Part shown: positions 8,810 through 17,883 of the stretch, piece after piece
Numbering within the stretch: the first letter of the stretch is position 1
Layout of the letters: every line of letters begins with the position of its first letter
Assembly (NCBI RefSeq): GCF_900094565.1
Contig: NZ_FMAF01000010.1
Span: forward strand, 124,001 to 188,000
Reading direction: 5' to 3'
DNA: 64,000 nucleotides
From: Martinezella lusitana
GTDB lineage: Bacteria > Pseudomonadota > Alphaproteobacteria > Rhizobiales > Rhizobiaceae
Notes under the pieces: generated by a model
What the model was told of the DNA's origin: nothing
Database searches by the model: none
What the model saw: only the letters and a program-made list of their open reading frames with translations
Position numbers and translations under genes: made by a program

Positions 8810-8832
8810 GTGAATGTTCTGAGCCGTTTCAC
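8810..8832. promoter_or_regulatory. Operator-like palindrome B
   Basis: GTGAA...TTCAC arms around the same spacer core (TTCTGAGCCG) as site A, in the opposite orientation. It lies about 140 bp upstream of the phosphodiesterase start at 8975. It is a candidate regulatory site for that gene or for the decayed marR gene. Confidence 0.45.
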
Positions 8833-8974
8833 AAAAACGACGTGGAATTTAACATCACTCCTTCGTCCCGCCGCCGACTCTGGTGTCCACCAGGACAAGT
8901 CTGAGGTTTCACATCGCTGTCATTGGCCGGTGTTAGCGCTCTTGTGTGAAGTGATGATGAGGAGGATAGAGCCG

Positions 8975-10507
8975 ATGAGGAAATTTTTCCGCGCGATGCT
9001 GCTGGGTGCCACTGCGATGATGCCAACGTTTGGGATGGTTCAAGCTCAGGCTGCTCCGGCAAGTTATCAGCATGTTTTGCTCATTAGCATCGATGGCATG
9101 CATGCCATCGATCTGGCAAATTACGTCGCAGGTCACCCGACGAGCACTCTCGCTCATCTTGCCCAAACCGGTCTATTTTATCCCAATGCACTAACGTCCA
9201 ATCCATCTGACTCCTTTCCAGGCATGGTTGCGCAAGTGACCGGCGGCTCCCCGGCGGTCACCGGCGTCTTTTATGACGACAGCTATGACCGGACTTACTT
9301 CGCTCCGGGTTCGAACTGTCAGGGCGCCCCTGGTGCAGAGGTCGCTTTTGCCGAGAACATCGATGTTGACTCTACCCGACTTGATGCGGGCGGCAAGCCA
9401 GGGCTGCCGATGACGCAGATCGACCCAGTGAAATTGCCTTTGGCGATGGTGAACGGCAAATGCACGGTCGTCTATCCGCATGATTTTGTGCGGGTGAACA
9501 ATGTGTTTGAGATCGTGAAGAAGCATGGTGGCCGCACCGCTTGGTCTGACAAACATCCGGCTTATGAATGGCTTGCCGGCCCGTCGGGCAAGGGTCTGGA
9601 TGACCTTTTTGCGCTGGAGCAGGATTCTGTTATCCCCGGCACAAAAGTGAAGACAACCGGCAGCTTCAAAGCCGAGCGCGATTTTGACGACGCCCGCGTC
9701 AAAGCTGTGATCAATGAGATGCATGGCTTCGATAGCACTGGCACAACCAAGCAGGCGGTTCCAACCCTGTTCGGCATGAACTTTCAAGCTGTGAGTGTTG
9801 GACAGAAGCTACCGAAATCCGGCCCTGCTGACGATGCCGGCCTTGTCGGCGGGTATTCCGACGCATCGGCTGCGCCGAACAATGGTTTGGCTCTGCAACT
9901 TGACTACGTCGATACTGCGCTTGGTCAACTCGTATCCGCGCTTCGCGACAACAAACTTGAAGCAAGCACATTGATAATCTTGGCGTCGAAGCACGGCCAA
10001 TCGCCGATTGATCCGACCACCTTTCAAGCGCTGGACGATGATCCATATACTAAAACGCCTGGTTATGGCTTCCACATCGCCGACGATGCCGCGCTGATCT
10101 GGCTAAAGCCGCAGGATCGTGAAAAAAATACTGCCGATGCAACGGCATATCTTGATAAGGCGGTGAAAACGCTTGGCGTTGGGCAAATCATGACGCCAAA
10201 TCAGATGGCGATTGCCTATCAGGACCCCTCCAAGGACAGCCGTACGCCTGATTTTATCGTCACTGTAAATCCGGGCGTCGTTTATACGTCTGGGACAAAG
10301 ATTGCTGAACATGGCGGCAGTAACGCAAATGATCGAAATGTTCTTCTTCTTCTAAGCAATCCGGCGATAAAGGGCCAGGCAATCACTGCGCAGGTTCAAA
10401 CAACACAGGTCGCGCCGACAATATTGCGTGCGCTAGGCCTCGATCCAGCAGAGCTGCAAGCCGTCATGGAGGAGGGCACACAGCCACTGCCGCGCTCTGG
10501 TTTCTAG
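8975..10507 (+). CDS. Secreted alkaline-phosphatase-superfamily phosphodiesterase/nucleotide pyrophosphatase
   Basis: 510 residues. The ATG at 8975 is chosen because a perfect AGGAGG lies eight bases upstream and the frame then opens with a Sec signal peptide (MRKFFRAMLLGATAMMPTFG, cleavage after VQAQA). A longer frame from 8810 has no leader. The mature protein has the type I phosphodiesterase order: the first metal-ligand motif LISIDGMHAIDL, then SNPSDSFPGMVAQVTGG, where the Ser/Thr nucleophile is expected, then SKHGQSPID and AEHGGSNANDRN near the C-terminus for the second metal site. It probably hydrolyses a phosphate ester or nucleotide in the periplasm. Substrate unknown. Confidence 0.85.
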   Translation: MRKFFRAMLLGATAMMPTFGMVQAQAAPASYQHVLLISIDGMHAIDLANYVAGHPTSTLAHLAQTGLFYPNALTSNPSDSFPGMVAQVTGGSPAVTGVFYDDSYDRTYFAPGSNCQGAPGAEVAFAENIDVDSTRLDAGGKPGLPMTQIDPVKLPLAMVNGKCTVVYPHDFVRVNNVFEIVKKHGGRTAWSDKHPAYEWLAGPSGKGLDDLFALEQDSVIPGTKVKTTGSFKAERDFDDARVKAVINEMHGFDSTGTTKQAVPTLFGMNFQAVSVGQKLPKSGPADDAGLVGGYSDASAAPNNGLALQLDYVDTALGQLVSALRDNKLEASTLIILASKHGQSPIDPTTFQALDDDPYTKTPGYGFHIADDAALIWLKPQDREKNTADATAYLDKAVKTLGVGQIMTPNQMAIAYQDPSKDSRTPDFIVTVNPGVVYTSGTKIAEHGGSNANDRNVLLLLSNPAIKGQAITAQVQTTQVAPTILRALGLDPAELQAVMEEGTQPLPRSGF

Positions 10508-11304
10508 GCCTCGATAGCAGGTTCTGGAGCGCTGCTTGGCTCCAGGACCGTGCCTGACAGAATTGGTAAATGGATCAAAATTCCACGTTTTCGCTCTATG
10601 CGACTGCGATCGAAAATAGTCCTTCACAGGTCGTTCGCAGCCGCATGGGCTCTACCGCAGCGGCAGGCAAAATACCGTGTCGTACCCACCCCACACCTCA
10701 AAGGTTATACAGAGGAAGGAATTCGCCTTTGGCGACCCTGGATTCCGCGACATCCGCGCGTATCGCCTTGTTGACGCCGGACTCCACCTTATTCAGCGTG
10801 TATTCGCGAGCTTGATTGATCTGCCTGCGGGTGTACCAGCTAGTGGCGGAGCCGCATGGCGACAGGAACGGCACAAAACTTCCTCATTCTGAATGAGATC
10901 TATCCGGTCCTCGCCGCACCGGTAGAGAGCATCGACCGCGGCGAGTCTGTCGGAAATGTCTTGAGCATACGACATAATGGTTCGCCTGTTTGACGCTTAG
11001 ATACGGATGCGGCTTCGAAATGGCCGAACCGGTTTCTGGTCAAAGCTCCCGCCCATGCGATGTAGCTCCATTTCCGATTTCTGCTCCGCCCGCGAAGGGT
11101 GATGATACGTTTTCGCCCAGACCTTACCGATCTGTATGAAAGCGGCCATTACGCCGAAAGCTTTGTCATTTAGCTTCAACCCTTCCTGAAAGACAGAGAT
11201 CACTTGCAGCTCGGGTGGCTCTGGTCGTGCGTGTCTGTTTCGAAGGCTAGAGCCAACGGAGAGAGGCAATTGAAAAAAGAAGCGTCGAATCAATAAATTA
11301 GAGA
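10508..11304. other. Long intergenic region upstream of lpiA
   Basis: About 800 bases. A short hairpin follows the phosphodiesterase stop (annotated separately). On the minus strand at 10793-10975, a 60-codon frame starts MSYAQDISDRLAAVDALYR, which resembles the N-terminus of SnoaL-like proteins but degenerates at once, so it may be a relic. I see no convincing gene in 10997-11304; the lpiA promoter should be there. Confidence 0.4.
10524..10545 (+). terminator. Hairpin after phosphodiesterase gene
   Basis: A 7-bp stem CTGGAGC/GCTCCAG with an 8-base loop begins 17 bases after the stop at 10507. No T-run follows, so it may be a weak terminator or an RNA-stabilising hairpin. Confidence 0.3.
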
Positions 11305-11316
11305 GTGGGAGGCAGC

Positions 11317-13929
11317 TTGACCATCCCTGAACATCATTCCATGACAAACAATGAGAAATCGCCGCCGGCTCTGATTGGCAAGCTGATATCCGCCTTGAAG
11401 CCAATTTTTTCCATGGCCATTGGCGTCCCCATTCTTGTCGTTCTGTGGGCCTCCTTCTCCGGATTGGTGCAAAACGTCAACTTCGAGGATATAGTCGCCA
11501 GTGTTTTTAGGACACCACCATACGACGTCGTCGCTGCGGCGTGCTTTACGCTGTTGAGCTTTGTTTGCCTCAGCATTTATGATTTTTCGGCTCTGTGGCA
11601 CCTACGGCTTCGGATTCCTAGTGCCGACGTCTTTCGCACATCATTTTGCGCATATGCCGTGGGCAACTTTGTCGGCTACGGTCCGTTGTCAGGCGGCGCG
11701 ATCCGTTATCACCACTATCGCCGGCTTGGCCTCAAGCCCGCCGATATCGGAAACATCATAGCCTATATAACGCTGGCTTTTGGCCTCGGCGTCGCCGCAG
11801 TGATGGCCGTTGGACTCGTGTCGAACCCGGCGGATATCGCCGGATCGATTAATGTTTCTCCCCAAGCGCTCACGATGATCGGCGGCGGGCTCCTGATCGG
11901 CCTGGCGGCTGTGTTCACGCTGTCCGCATCCGGCCGCTCTGTGCCCCTATGGCGCGGCCGTTCAATGGCGCTTCCGCGGCCCAGAATCATGCTCGTTCAG
12001 TTTGCCGCCACGGTTGCCGACGTTGCAAGTGCTGCGGCGGCCCTCTGGGTTCTCCTGCCCCATATGGACATCGGCTTTCCTGCATTTGTCGCCGTTTTCT
12101 CCGTTGCGATTGCATTGGGCATCGCAAGCCACGTCCCGGCGGGCCTGGGCGCGTTCGAGGCCGTGATTGTCGCCGTGTTGGGAGGGACGTCCCCAATGGG
12201 TGACGTAATCTCCGCTCTCCTTCTTTATCGATTGATATATTACGGCCTCCCCTTCCTCCTGGCGGCCGGACTGATAGGCACGGCTGAGTTCCGCCGCGGC
12301 AGAATGGCGAAGCGAGCGTCATGGTTGGCCAGAGTCGGATTGCGTCTGTCACCCAATGTTCTTTCCGCACTGACCTTTGCGATGGGTGTGGCACTGATCG
12401 TTTCCGGCGTGACGCCAGCCTCGATTGCCAGGCTCGACCTGCTTGCAAAATACCTTCCGCTGTCGATCGTCGAGAGTGCTCACTTCCTCGAGAGTGTCCT
12501 TGGCCTCGGATTGATCGTGATAGCGCGAGGGCTGGCGCATCGCTTGGATGGCGCCTGGTGGGCCGCGAGCGCAAGTGTCGGCGCGGCGATTGTCCTTTCG
12601 CTTCTGAAGGCGATCGCACTGAGTGAATCAGCCATACTGCTGCTGTTACTCGCGGCCTTGATCGCCTCACGACGCCAATTTTCCCGACCCGCATCCTTGA
12701 TGCATCAGCCCCTCTCAACATCCTGGCTTGTGGCGATCGCGACGGTGCTGATGAGTGCCATTGTTGTGCTCTTCCTCGTTTACAGCGACGTCGACTACCA
12801 AAACGGATTGTGGTGGGATTTCGAGTTCACCGACGAGGCGCCTCGCAGCCTTCGTGCATTGCTTGGTCTGCTAATCGGAGCGGGAGCGCTTGCTGGCTGG
12901 ACACTGTTGCGACCCGCGAAGGGCAAGGCGTGTTACCCCTCCAAGGCGGAGATCGATGAGGCGATAGCGATCGTCGCAAGCCAACCTTATCCTGATGCCA
13001 ACCTCGTACGGATGGGCGACAAGATGGTCTTATTCTCAAACGATCGGAGAGCTTTCATCATGTTCAGCCGCCATGGTCTGTCCTGGGTCGCCCTCTTCGA
13101 CCCTGTCGGACCACGGGATGCATCCGCGAGCCTCATTTGGCAGTTCGTCGAGATGGCGCAGCGCGCGGGCGGCAGAGCGGTGTTTTATCAGGTCCAGCCA
13201 CAGAATCTCTCCCTATATGCCGACGCCGGCCTGAGGGCCTACAAGATCGGAGAGGCAGCCCACATCGATTTGAAATCATTTGATCTTGGTGGAGCGAAAC
13301 GAGCAAGCTTGCGGCATGCCGTCAATCGCGCGCAACGAGATGGATTGTCCTTCTTCCTCTTGGAACCTGATGAGGTAGCGGATGAAATCCACAGCCTGCG
13401 GGAAATTTCCGACAGCTGGCTTGCAGCGCAGAAATCACGGGAGAAAAGTTTCTCGCTTGGTGCCTTCGACGCCGATTACGTCTGTGCACAGCCAGTCGCA
13501 ATCATCAAACGTGATGGTAAGATCATCGCTTTCGCAACGATCTTGCGCACATCGCTTAAAAACCAGGTGACCATAGATTTGATGCGTTCGATGTCAGACG
13601 CCCCGTCTGGAACGATGGAGTATCTCATCGTCAGTCTGATACTTCACCTGAAAGGCAAGGGCTATCTCTCGTTCGATATCGGCATGGCCCCTCTTTCCGG
13701 GCTCTCGAACAGCCCTGCCGCACCATTTTGGCATCGCATCGCGCGCGTCGTCTATGAGCGTGGAGAGCGCTTCTATCATTTTATCGGTCTAAGAACCTTC
13801 AAGGCAAAATTTCAGCCGCAATGGCAACCGCGATATCTGGCGGTTTCGAACGGAACCAGCCCGCCCCTCGCCCTTGCCGACATCACCGCATTAATCAGCG
13901 GTGGCTTTAAGGGTATGGTGCGCAAGTGA
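11317..13929 (+). CDS. lpiA: Lysyl-phosphatidylglycerol synthase/flippase LpiA (MprF family)
   Basis: About 870 residues. The start is uncertain: GGGAGG at 11307-11312 points to TTG 11317, and ATG 11341 or GTG 11305 are alternatives. The N-terminal part to about residue 510 is a many-helix membrane flippase domain with the motif YGPLSGGAIRYHHYRRLGLK. The C-terminal 330 residues form the cytosolic DUF2156/GNAT-like domain (KMVLFSNDRRAFIMFSRHG; FDIGMAPLSGLSN; YHFIGLRTFKAKFQPQW near the end) that transfers lysine from Lys-tRNA to phosphatidylglycerol. The length matches MprF. The 4-base overlap with atvA reproduces the acid-induced lpiA-atvA operon known from Rhizobium tropici and Sinorhizobium medicae. 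The role is reduction of negative membrane charge and resistance to acid and cationic peptides. Confidence 0.92.
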   Translation: MTIPEHHSMTNNEKSPPALIGKLISALKPIFSMAIGVPILVVLWASFSGLVQNVNFEDIVASVFRTPPYDVVAAACFTLLSFVCLSIYDFSALWHLRLRIPSADVFRTSFCAYAVGNFVGYGPLSGGAIRYHHYRRLGLKPADIGNIIAYITLAFGLGVAAVMAVGLVSNPADIAGSINVSPQALTMIGGGLLIGLAAVFTLSASGRSVPLWRGRSMALPRPRIMLVQFAATVADVASAAAALWVLLPHMDIGFPAFVAVFSVAIALGIASHVPAGLGAFEAVIVAVLGGTSPMGDVISALLLYRLIYYGLPFLLAAGLIGTAEFRRGRMAKRASWLARVGLRLSPNVLSALTFAMGVALIVSGVTPASIARLDLLAKYLPLSIVESAHFLESVLGLGLIVIARGLAHRLDGAWWAASASVGAAIVLSLLKAIALSESAILLLLLAALIASRRQFSRPASLMHQPLSTSWLVAIATVLMSAIVVLFLVYSDVDYQNGLWWDFEFTDEAPRSLRALLGLLIGAGALAGWTLLRPAKGKACYPSKAEIDEAIAIVASQPYPDANLVRMGDKMVLFSNDRRAFIMFSRHGLSWVALFDPVGPRDASASLIWQFVEMAQRAGGRAVFYQVQPQNLSLYADAGLRAYKIGEAAHIDLKSFDLGGAKRASLRHAVNRAQRDGLSFFLLEPDEVADEIHSLREISDSWLAAQKSREKSFSLGAFDADYVCAQPVAIIKRDGKIIAFATILRTSLKNQVTIDLMRSMSDAPSGTMEYLIVSLILHLKGKGYLSFDIGMAPLSGLSNSPAAPFWHRIARVVYERGERFYHFIGLRTFKAKFQPQWQPRYLAVSNGTSPPLALADITALISGGFKGMVRK

Positions 13930-15335
13930 GACGATATATCCTGGTTTTTCTGGCGCTTTTCTGGTGCGCTGCGGCGGTGTTTGCGGACAGCAATCCCGCT
14001 TTATCAAATGTCCCGATAGACGCGGGCCTTTTGGGCAAACCCCGAATTATTTTGCCGACCGGCCCCGTCCGAGGTGAAGTATTCCTGTTCTCCGACAAGG
14101 AGGGCTGGGGAGCTGACGAGGATATTCTCGCGGCAAGTCTGCAAAGCAAGCAAATGATCGTCGTCGGCATCGATACGAAGACACTTCTGGCGACGCTGAA
14201 TGCACGCCCTGCCAATGACTGCATCTATCTTGTTTCCGATATCGAAGCCTTGAGCCGCCAGATACAGCGGGCCATTGACGACACCCATTATCAGTCGCCG
14301 ATCATTGCCGGCATGAGAACAAGCGGGGCTCTTGTTCTCGCCATCGCCGCCCAAACTCCGGATGCCACCATCAAGCAGACGGTGGCCATCGATCCGACGA
14401 TAGCACTTCCATTGGTCAAGCCGCTCTGCACGGATGCGCCACGTGTTTCGGTTAGCGGCGGCTCGATTTATGGGTTGTCGCCACACGGCCTCAGGAACCC
14501 GGTTGATGTCGGTTACACAGCCGCCGCTTCGACCGACGGTCGCACCCATGTGCTTGAGTTGAAGAAGCAAGGCTTCGCGATCCAGACGAAGGACCTTACC
14601 GAAAACCCCCATCAGGCGGTGCTGTCCGCCGTCGACCGAGCGCTCAGCGTGGCGGTCGCGAGCGATCACTCCGTCGGCGATTTGCCGCTGATACAGTTGC
14701 CCACTGCACCGAGCTTTGGAACGATGGCGATCATTTATTCGGGAGACGGCGGCTGGCGAGATATCGATAAATCGATAGGTGATGTCCTTCAGAAGGACGG
14801 CGTTCCCACCGTTGGTGTCGATTCGCTTCGATATTTCTGGTCGAAAAAGAAACCAGATGAGACGGCGAAGGACATGGCGCGCATCATCGATACCTATACG
14901 AAGCTCTGGGGTGCCGAGCACGTCATTTTGGTGGGCTATTCTTTTGGAGCCGATATTTTGCCGAAAGCCTATGACCTGCTGCCGGTCGGCGACAAAAAGA
15001 AGATCGTGGAGATATCGCTTCTCGGCGTCTCAAATACAGCAAACTATCAGATCTCCGTGGGGGCATTTCTCGGCAACAGCTACGGCGACGCTCCGACCTT
15101 GCCAGCCCTGGGGAAACTACAGGCGCAGATGATACAGTGCTTCTACGGGGAATTGGAAACGGACAGCGTCTGCCTGAAGCTTCAAGGAACGGGAAGCGAG
15201 CTCATCAAAACCTCCGGTGGCCATCATTTCGATGGACGCTACGATGTGCTGGCGCATGACATTGTCAATGGCGCCAAGCGGCGACTTGCTGTTGCAGGAA
15301 ATCGAGACAGCAATGTAGCCGCTGAACGCTACTAG
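13926..15335 (+). CDS. atvA: AtvA/AcvB periplasmic virulence/acid-tolerance protein (VirJ-like)
   Basis: 469 residues from a GTG overlapping the lpiA stop by four bases. A signal peptide (MRRYILVFLALFWCAAAVFA) precedes an AcvB-specific N-terminal domain. The C-terminal VirJ-like alpha/beta-hydrolase domain begins near MAIIYSGDGGWRDIDKSIG and carries the nucleophile elbow VGYSFGADILP and a late histidine in GGHHFDGRYD. AcvB homologues in Agrobacterium and R. tropici are periplasmic and hydrolyse lysyl-phosphatidylglycerol, balancing the product of LpiA. The family and gene order make the assignment firm; the enzymatic role is by homology. Confidence 0.9.
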   Translation: MRRYILVFLALFWCAAAVFADSNPALSNVPIDAGLLGKPRIILPTGPVRGEVFLFSDKEGWGADEDILAASLQSKQMIVVGIDTKTLLATLNARPANDCIYLVSDIEALSRQIQRAIDDTHYQSPIIAGMRTSGALVLAIAAQTPDATIKQTVAIDPTIALPLVKPLCTDAPRVSVSGGSIYGLSPHGLRNPVDVGYTAAASTDGRTHVLELKKQGFAIQTKDLTENPHQAVLSAVDRALSVAVASDHSVGDLPLIQLPTAPSFGTMAIIYSGDGGWRDIDKSIGDVLQKDGVPTVGVDSLRYFWSKKKPDETAKDMARIIDTYTKLWGAEHVILVGYSFGADILPKAYDLLPVGDKKKIVEISLLGVSNTANYQISVGAFLGNSYGDAPTLPALGKLQAQMIQCFYGELETDSVCLKLQGTGSELIKTSGGHHFDGRYDVLAHDIVNGAKRRLAVAGNRDSNVAAERY

Positions 15336-15543
15336 GCGGCGGTGTGAGGTGGCGGCTAGAAGCTCGACGGCAAAGTCGGCCTGATTGGGGCTCGGCAACC
15401 CTAACATCGATCGGCATGGTAGTCGGGATGACGGCGACTGCGACCTTTTTGAAAGACCAGGGGGAGGATTGGTGCTTTGCTGCCCGTATTCTCTCGGAGA
15501 GTAAAAAAGAGAGCACCTCTGTTCAGAAAAAGGAGAACCACGT

Positions 15544-16587
15544 TTGAGATCAACGCTTGTGAAACCCATACGCCGCCACCTTCTTGGACTGCTTGCCAGC
15601 AGTTTATACCTGCCGCTCCTTGGCAAAGTTGCTGCGGCCGCATCGGCAACGCTGATGGTCTCAGCTTCCGACGAGCTGGTTCAAACGGCCTTGAAGAAGG
15701 AGGTAGACCCCTCCTTCAGGCGCCTGGCGGCCGCCGAAGTCTTGAGTGATCGCTCATTGAGTATGAACATGGCCGATCGCTATCTCGGAACCGAGACCTT
15801 CCATAGTTGGGCCGACGTCATTTGCGCGCGCGACTTTGAAATGAAGCAGCTGGCTGGCTTTGGTGAGTTCAACGAACTGAATTCAAAGGATATCCCAAGG
15901 CTGGCCGCTTCTGTCAGGCACGAGGTGGGCGCAAGGAAAGCCCTGATCATGCGGTCACCGATCGCGATCATGTCTACTCCCGCAGCGCCCCGCACGCCGA
16001 CCTCTCTTGCGGACCTTTGGGATCGGCCTGTGGCCAAGCGTCTCGGCATTGTCACTTCGGACATAATCGACGCTGCGCTCATTGCATCTGCCGCGCATGG
16101 CGGTGCTCGGGGGCGCGTCAGTCACGCTGACGCCGGCTTTCGCGCTTGGCGCGATCTTGGTGTCCATGTTTATGAAACACCGGATGCCGCGATGTCCGCG
16201 ATGAGAACAGGCGAAATCGCTGTCATGTTTGGTCCACTCACACGGTATTTCGCGTTAAAGAAGCTCGGCCTCTCACTTCAGAAAAACGTTCCCGACGAAG
16301 GGACTTACTATCTGAACGTCGAAGCCGCCGTGCCGGCTCATTCAAGAAACCGATCCAGCGCTCAGAAATACATTGACGCGGTGCTCTCAAGGCAAGCGCA
16401 ACAATCAATCGCCGAGACGTTTGGGATGGCCCCCGTCGTATCGGATGTCGAACTCAATTCAGATCTATCGAGCCAGATCGAACTGGTAGGCCATGAGGCG
16501 GAGAACCTATGGGACCTAAATGCCCCCGAAATTTTGCAGTCTCTGCCCGACATACGAAAACTGTGGGCTCTCCATTTAAAATCCTGA
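15544..16587 (+). CDS. Extracellular solute-binding protein, orphan
   Basis: 347 residues from TTG 15544, preceded by AAGGAGAACCACG. The N-terminus looks like a signal peptide with a twin arginine (IRRHLLGLLASSLYLPLLG, cleavage near AAAASA). The remainder resembles type 2 periplasmic binding proteins: LMVSASDELVQTALKKEVDP, TPTSLADLWDRPVAKRLGIV, MFGPLTRYFALKKLGL and YYLNVEAAVPAHSRNRSSAQ. No permease or ATPase is adjacent, so it may serve a distant transporter or act as a sensor. It follows atvA by 208 bases on the same strand. Ligand unknown; the layout is closest to iron or polyamine binding proteins. Confidence 0.7.
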   Translation: MRSTLVKPIRRHLLGLLASSLYLPLLGKVAAAASATLMVSASDELVQTALKKEVDPSFRRLAAAEVLSDRSLSMNMADRYLGTETFHSWADVICARDFEMKQLAGFGEFNELNSKDIPRLAASVRHEVGARKALIMRSPIAIMSTPAAPRTPTSLADLWDRPVAKRLGIVTSDIIDAALIASAAHGGARGRVSHADAGFRAWRDLGVHVYETPDAAMSAMRTGEIAVMFGPLTRYFALKKLGLSLQKNVPDEGTYYLNVEAAVPAHSRNRSSAQKYIDAVLSRQAQQSIAETFGMAPVVSDVELNSDLSSQIELVGHEAENLWDLNAPEILQSLPDIRKLWALHLKS

Positions 16588-16666
16588 CCGAAAATGGAGA
16601 CGCGCCGGGTTCGGTGCGCTATGAGCTTGGATTGATGAAAATGTATGATGTGGGCGCGAAGTTTAT

Positions 16667-16900
16667 AAAGCCCTCGTCTTTGAGAAGATTAAAATTGAGC
16701 GTGCTTTCGTGTCGGATCTCGGTGATTAACGCAAGAAGGAAAAGATCATGCGAGCAATCGTTGGTCTTGGAAAAGGTCTTGATATCCTCACGACTGCCGA
16801 AAGACCTGTTGAGCGATCTTATGGCCATGGGCTGTAATCTCGGCCAAGGCTGTCTCTTTGGCAAGGCGCTACCGGCAAAAGAAGCCTTTCGTTTGTTTGA
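16667..16900 (+). pseudogene. EAL-domain (c-di-GMP phosphodiesterase) C-terminal remnant
   Basis: One frame reads FEKIKIERAFVSDLGD, then an in-frame TAA, then RKKEKIMRAIVGLGKGLDIL and TTAE. After a frameshift it continues DLLSDLMAMGCNLGQGCLFG and KALPAKEAFR. These are, in order, the KIDxSFV, AI-x-LG, AEGVE and GC-x-x-QGYLF blocks of an EAL domain C-terminus. Stop codons and frameshifts show the gene is dead, and the upstream GGDEF and EAL parts are not found, so it is a fragment. The rest of 16588-17136 holds nothing else I can support. Confidence 0.7.
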
Positions 16901-17136
16901 TGGGAAGCTTGTCGGATTTCCCCTACATGCTCCGCGAACGAGCGCCTGACGCAAATCCTATTTTGGGCGGATCAGACCCTTCTTAAAAGCAAGGTCCTCT
17001 TCCGTGCATACCCGTATGCCTGCTAGCCCCCGGCGGACGAGCCTGCATCGAAATCATCGTTGAGCCGTAGATCTTCTTGTCATGGCGGCCGCCGGGATTT
17101 CACACTGCCGCAGTATGCAACAATCTGGATAGCGAC

Positions 17137-17703
17137 CTAATAAGGTTTCGTCGCGGCACTTTCGGCTTTTACGGCGCTGTTCGCAAAAAGACGTTGGAGG
17201 CAGGACGTGAACGTCGCATGCATCGGATAGATACGGGATGTCGGGATTATCCAGTCGGGCTCGTTGCCTTGAAACGAAACCTGAAGGTCTGCCATTCCGG
17301 CAAGTGCAGAGCGAATAATTCCGTGCACGCCGTCGGCGTTCGAATTCTCCGCAAGATTCCAGATGCGAAGACTTTTGCCGCCCGCCCCTGCAGCCGGCAC
17401 TTCTATTGAGTTGCTCCTGCCCTTGATTGCCACGTGGGTGGCCAAATGCTCCGGCAAAGACCACGCTTCATCCGTAATGATCCATGTGGCATCTTTCAGG
17501 GTTTCGCGAAATTCGACTGTCTTTCCTGTTTCACTATCCCATAAGAGCGTGCAATAGCTTTGGGAGCTATCTGATACGTATCCGATAGACCATTGGCTTG
17601 CTGAACCCAGCCATACTGCAGCGGCGTTGGCTGTGAACGGTTGCGCTGCGGCGAGGAGCGCCGCGAGGAGTGTTTTCATCGGCGGACAGACCGAGATTTT
17701 CAT
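17137..17703 (-). CDS. Secreted hypothetical protein
   Basis: 188 residues from an ATG at 17703 (GAGGG just upstream). A second ATG at 17679 would give a cleaner leader (MKTLLAALLAAAQPFTANAA). The mature part contains strand-like segments (WSIGYVSDSSQSYCTLLWDS; VEFRETLKDATWIITDEAWS) and two or three cysteines (one in SYCTLLW, another in TSCLQRL). No family recognised. It stands alone between the EAL remnant and the IS630 element. Confidence 0.5.
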   Translation of the reverse strand: MKISVCPPMKTLLAALLAAAQPFTANAAAVWLGSASQWSIGYVSDSSQSYCTLLWDSETGKTVEFRETLKDATWIITDEAWSLPEHLATHVAIKGRSNSIEVPAAGAGGKSLRIWNLAENSNADGVHGIIRSALAGMADLQVSFQGNEPDWIIPTSRIYPMHATFTSCLQRLFANSAVKAESAATKPY

Positions 17704-17883
17704 GTGCCCTCATCTAGTGGCAATAGCCGGTATGATCTCTTCTGCCGACCTGATCGTTCAAATCTGGAATAAAATGGTTTCAATGCCATGAAGATGCTCA
17801 GCGGGTGGAAGAGCAGTGCAACGCCTGATGCGCTGAACGGCAGGTATAGGTGGCCGCCTGTTGAATTTCGCTTAAAAATTTAG

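Larger units (their letters stand above)
8339..8974. other. Intergenic region between marR remnant and phosphodiesterase
   Basis: About 635 bases without a supportable gene. Small frames on both strands (around 8482-8721) lack ribosome sites and family features. The notable content is the pair of 23-bp palindromes annotated separately. Confidence 0.5.

Noticed and set aside
11987..12721. Minus-strand frame antisense to lpiA
   Set aside because: Arg/Pro-rich shadow inside the flippase domain of lpiA.
14004..14921. Minus-strand frame antisense to atvA
   Set aside because: atvA is certain from homology and operon structure, and the antisense product has no family.
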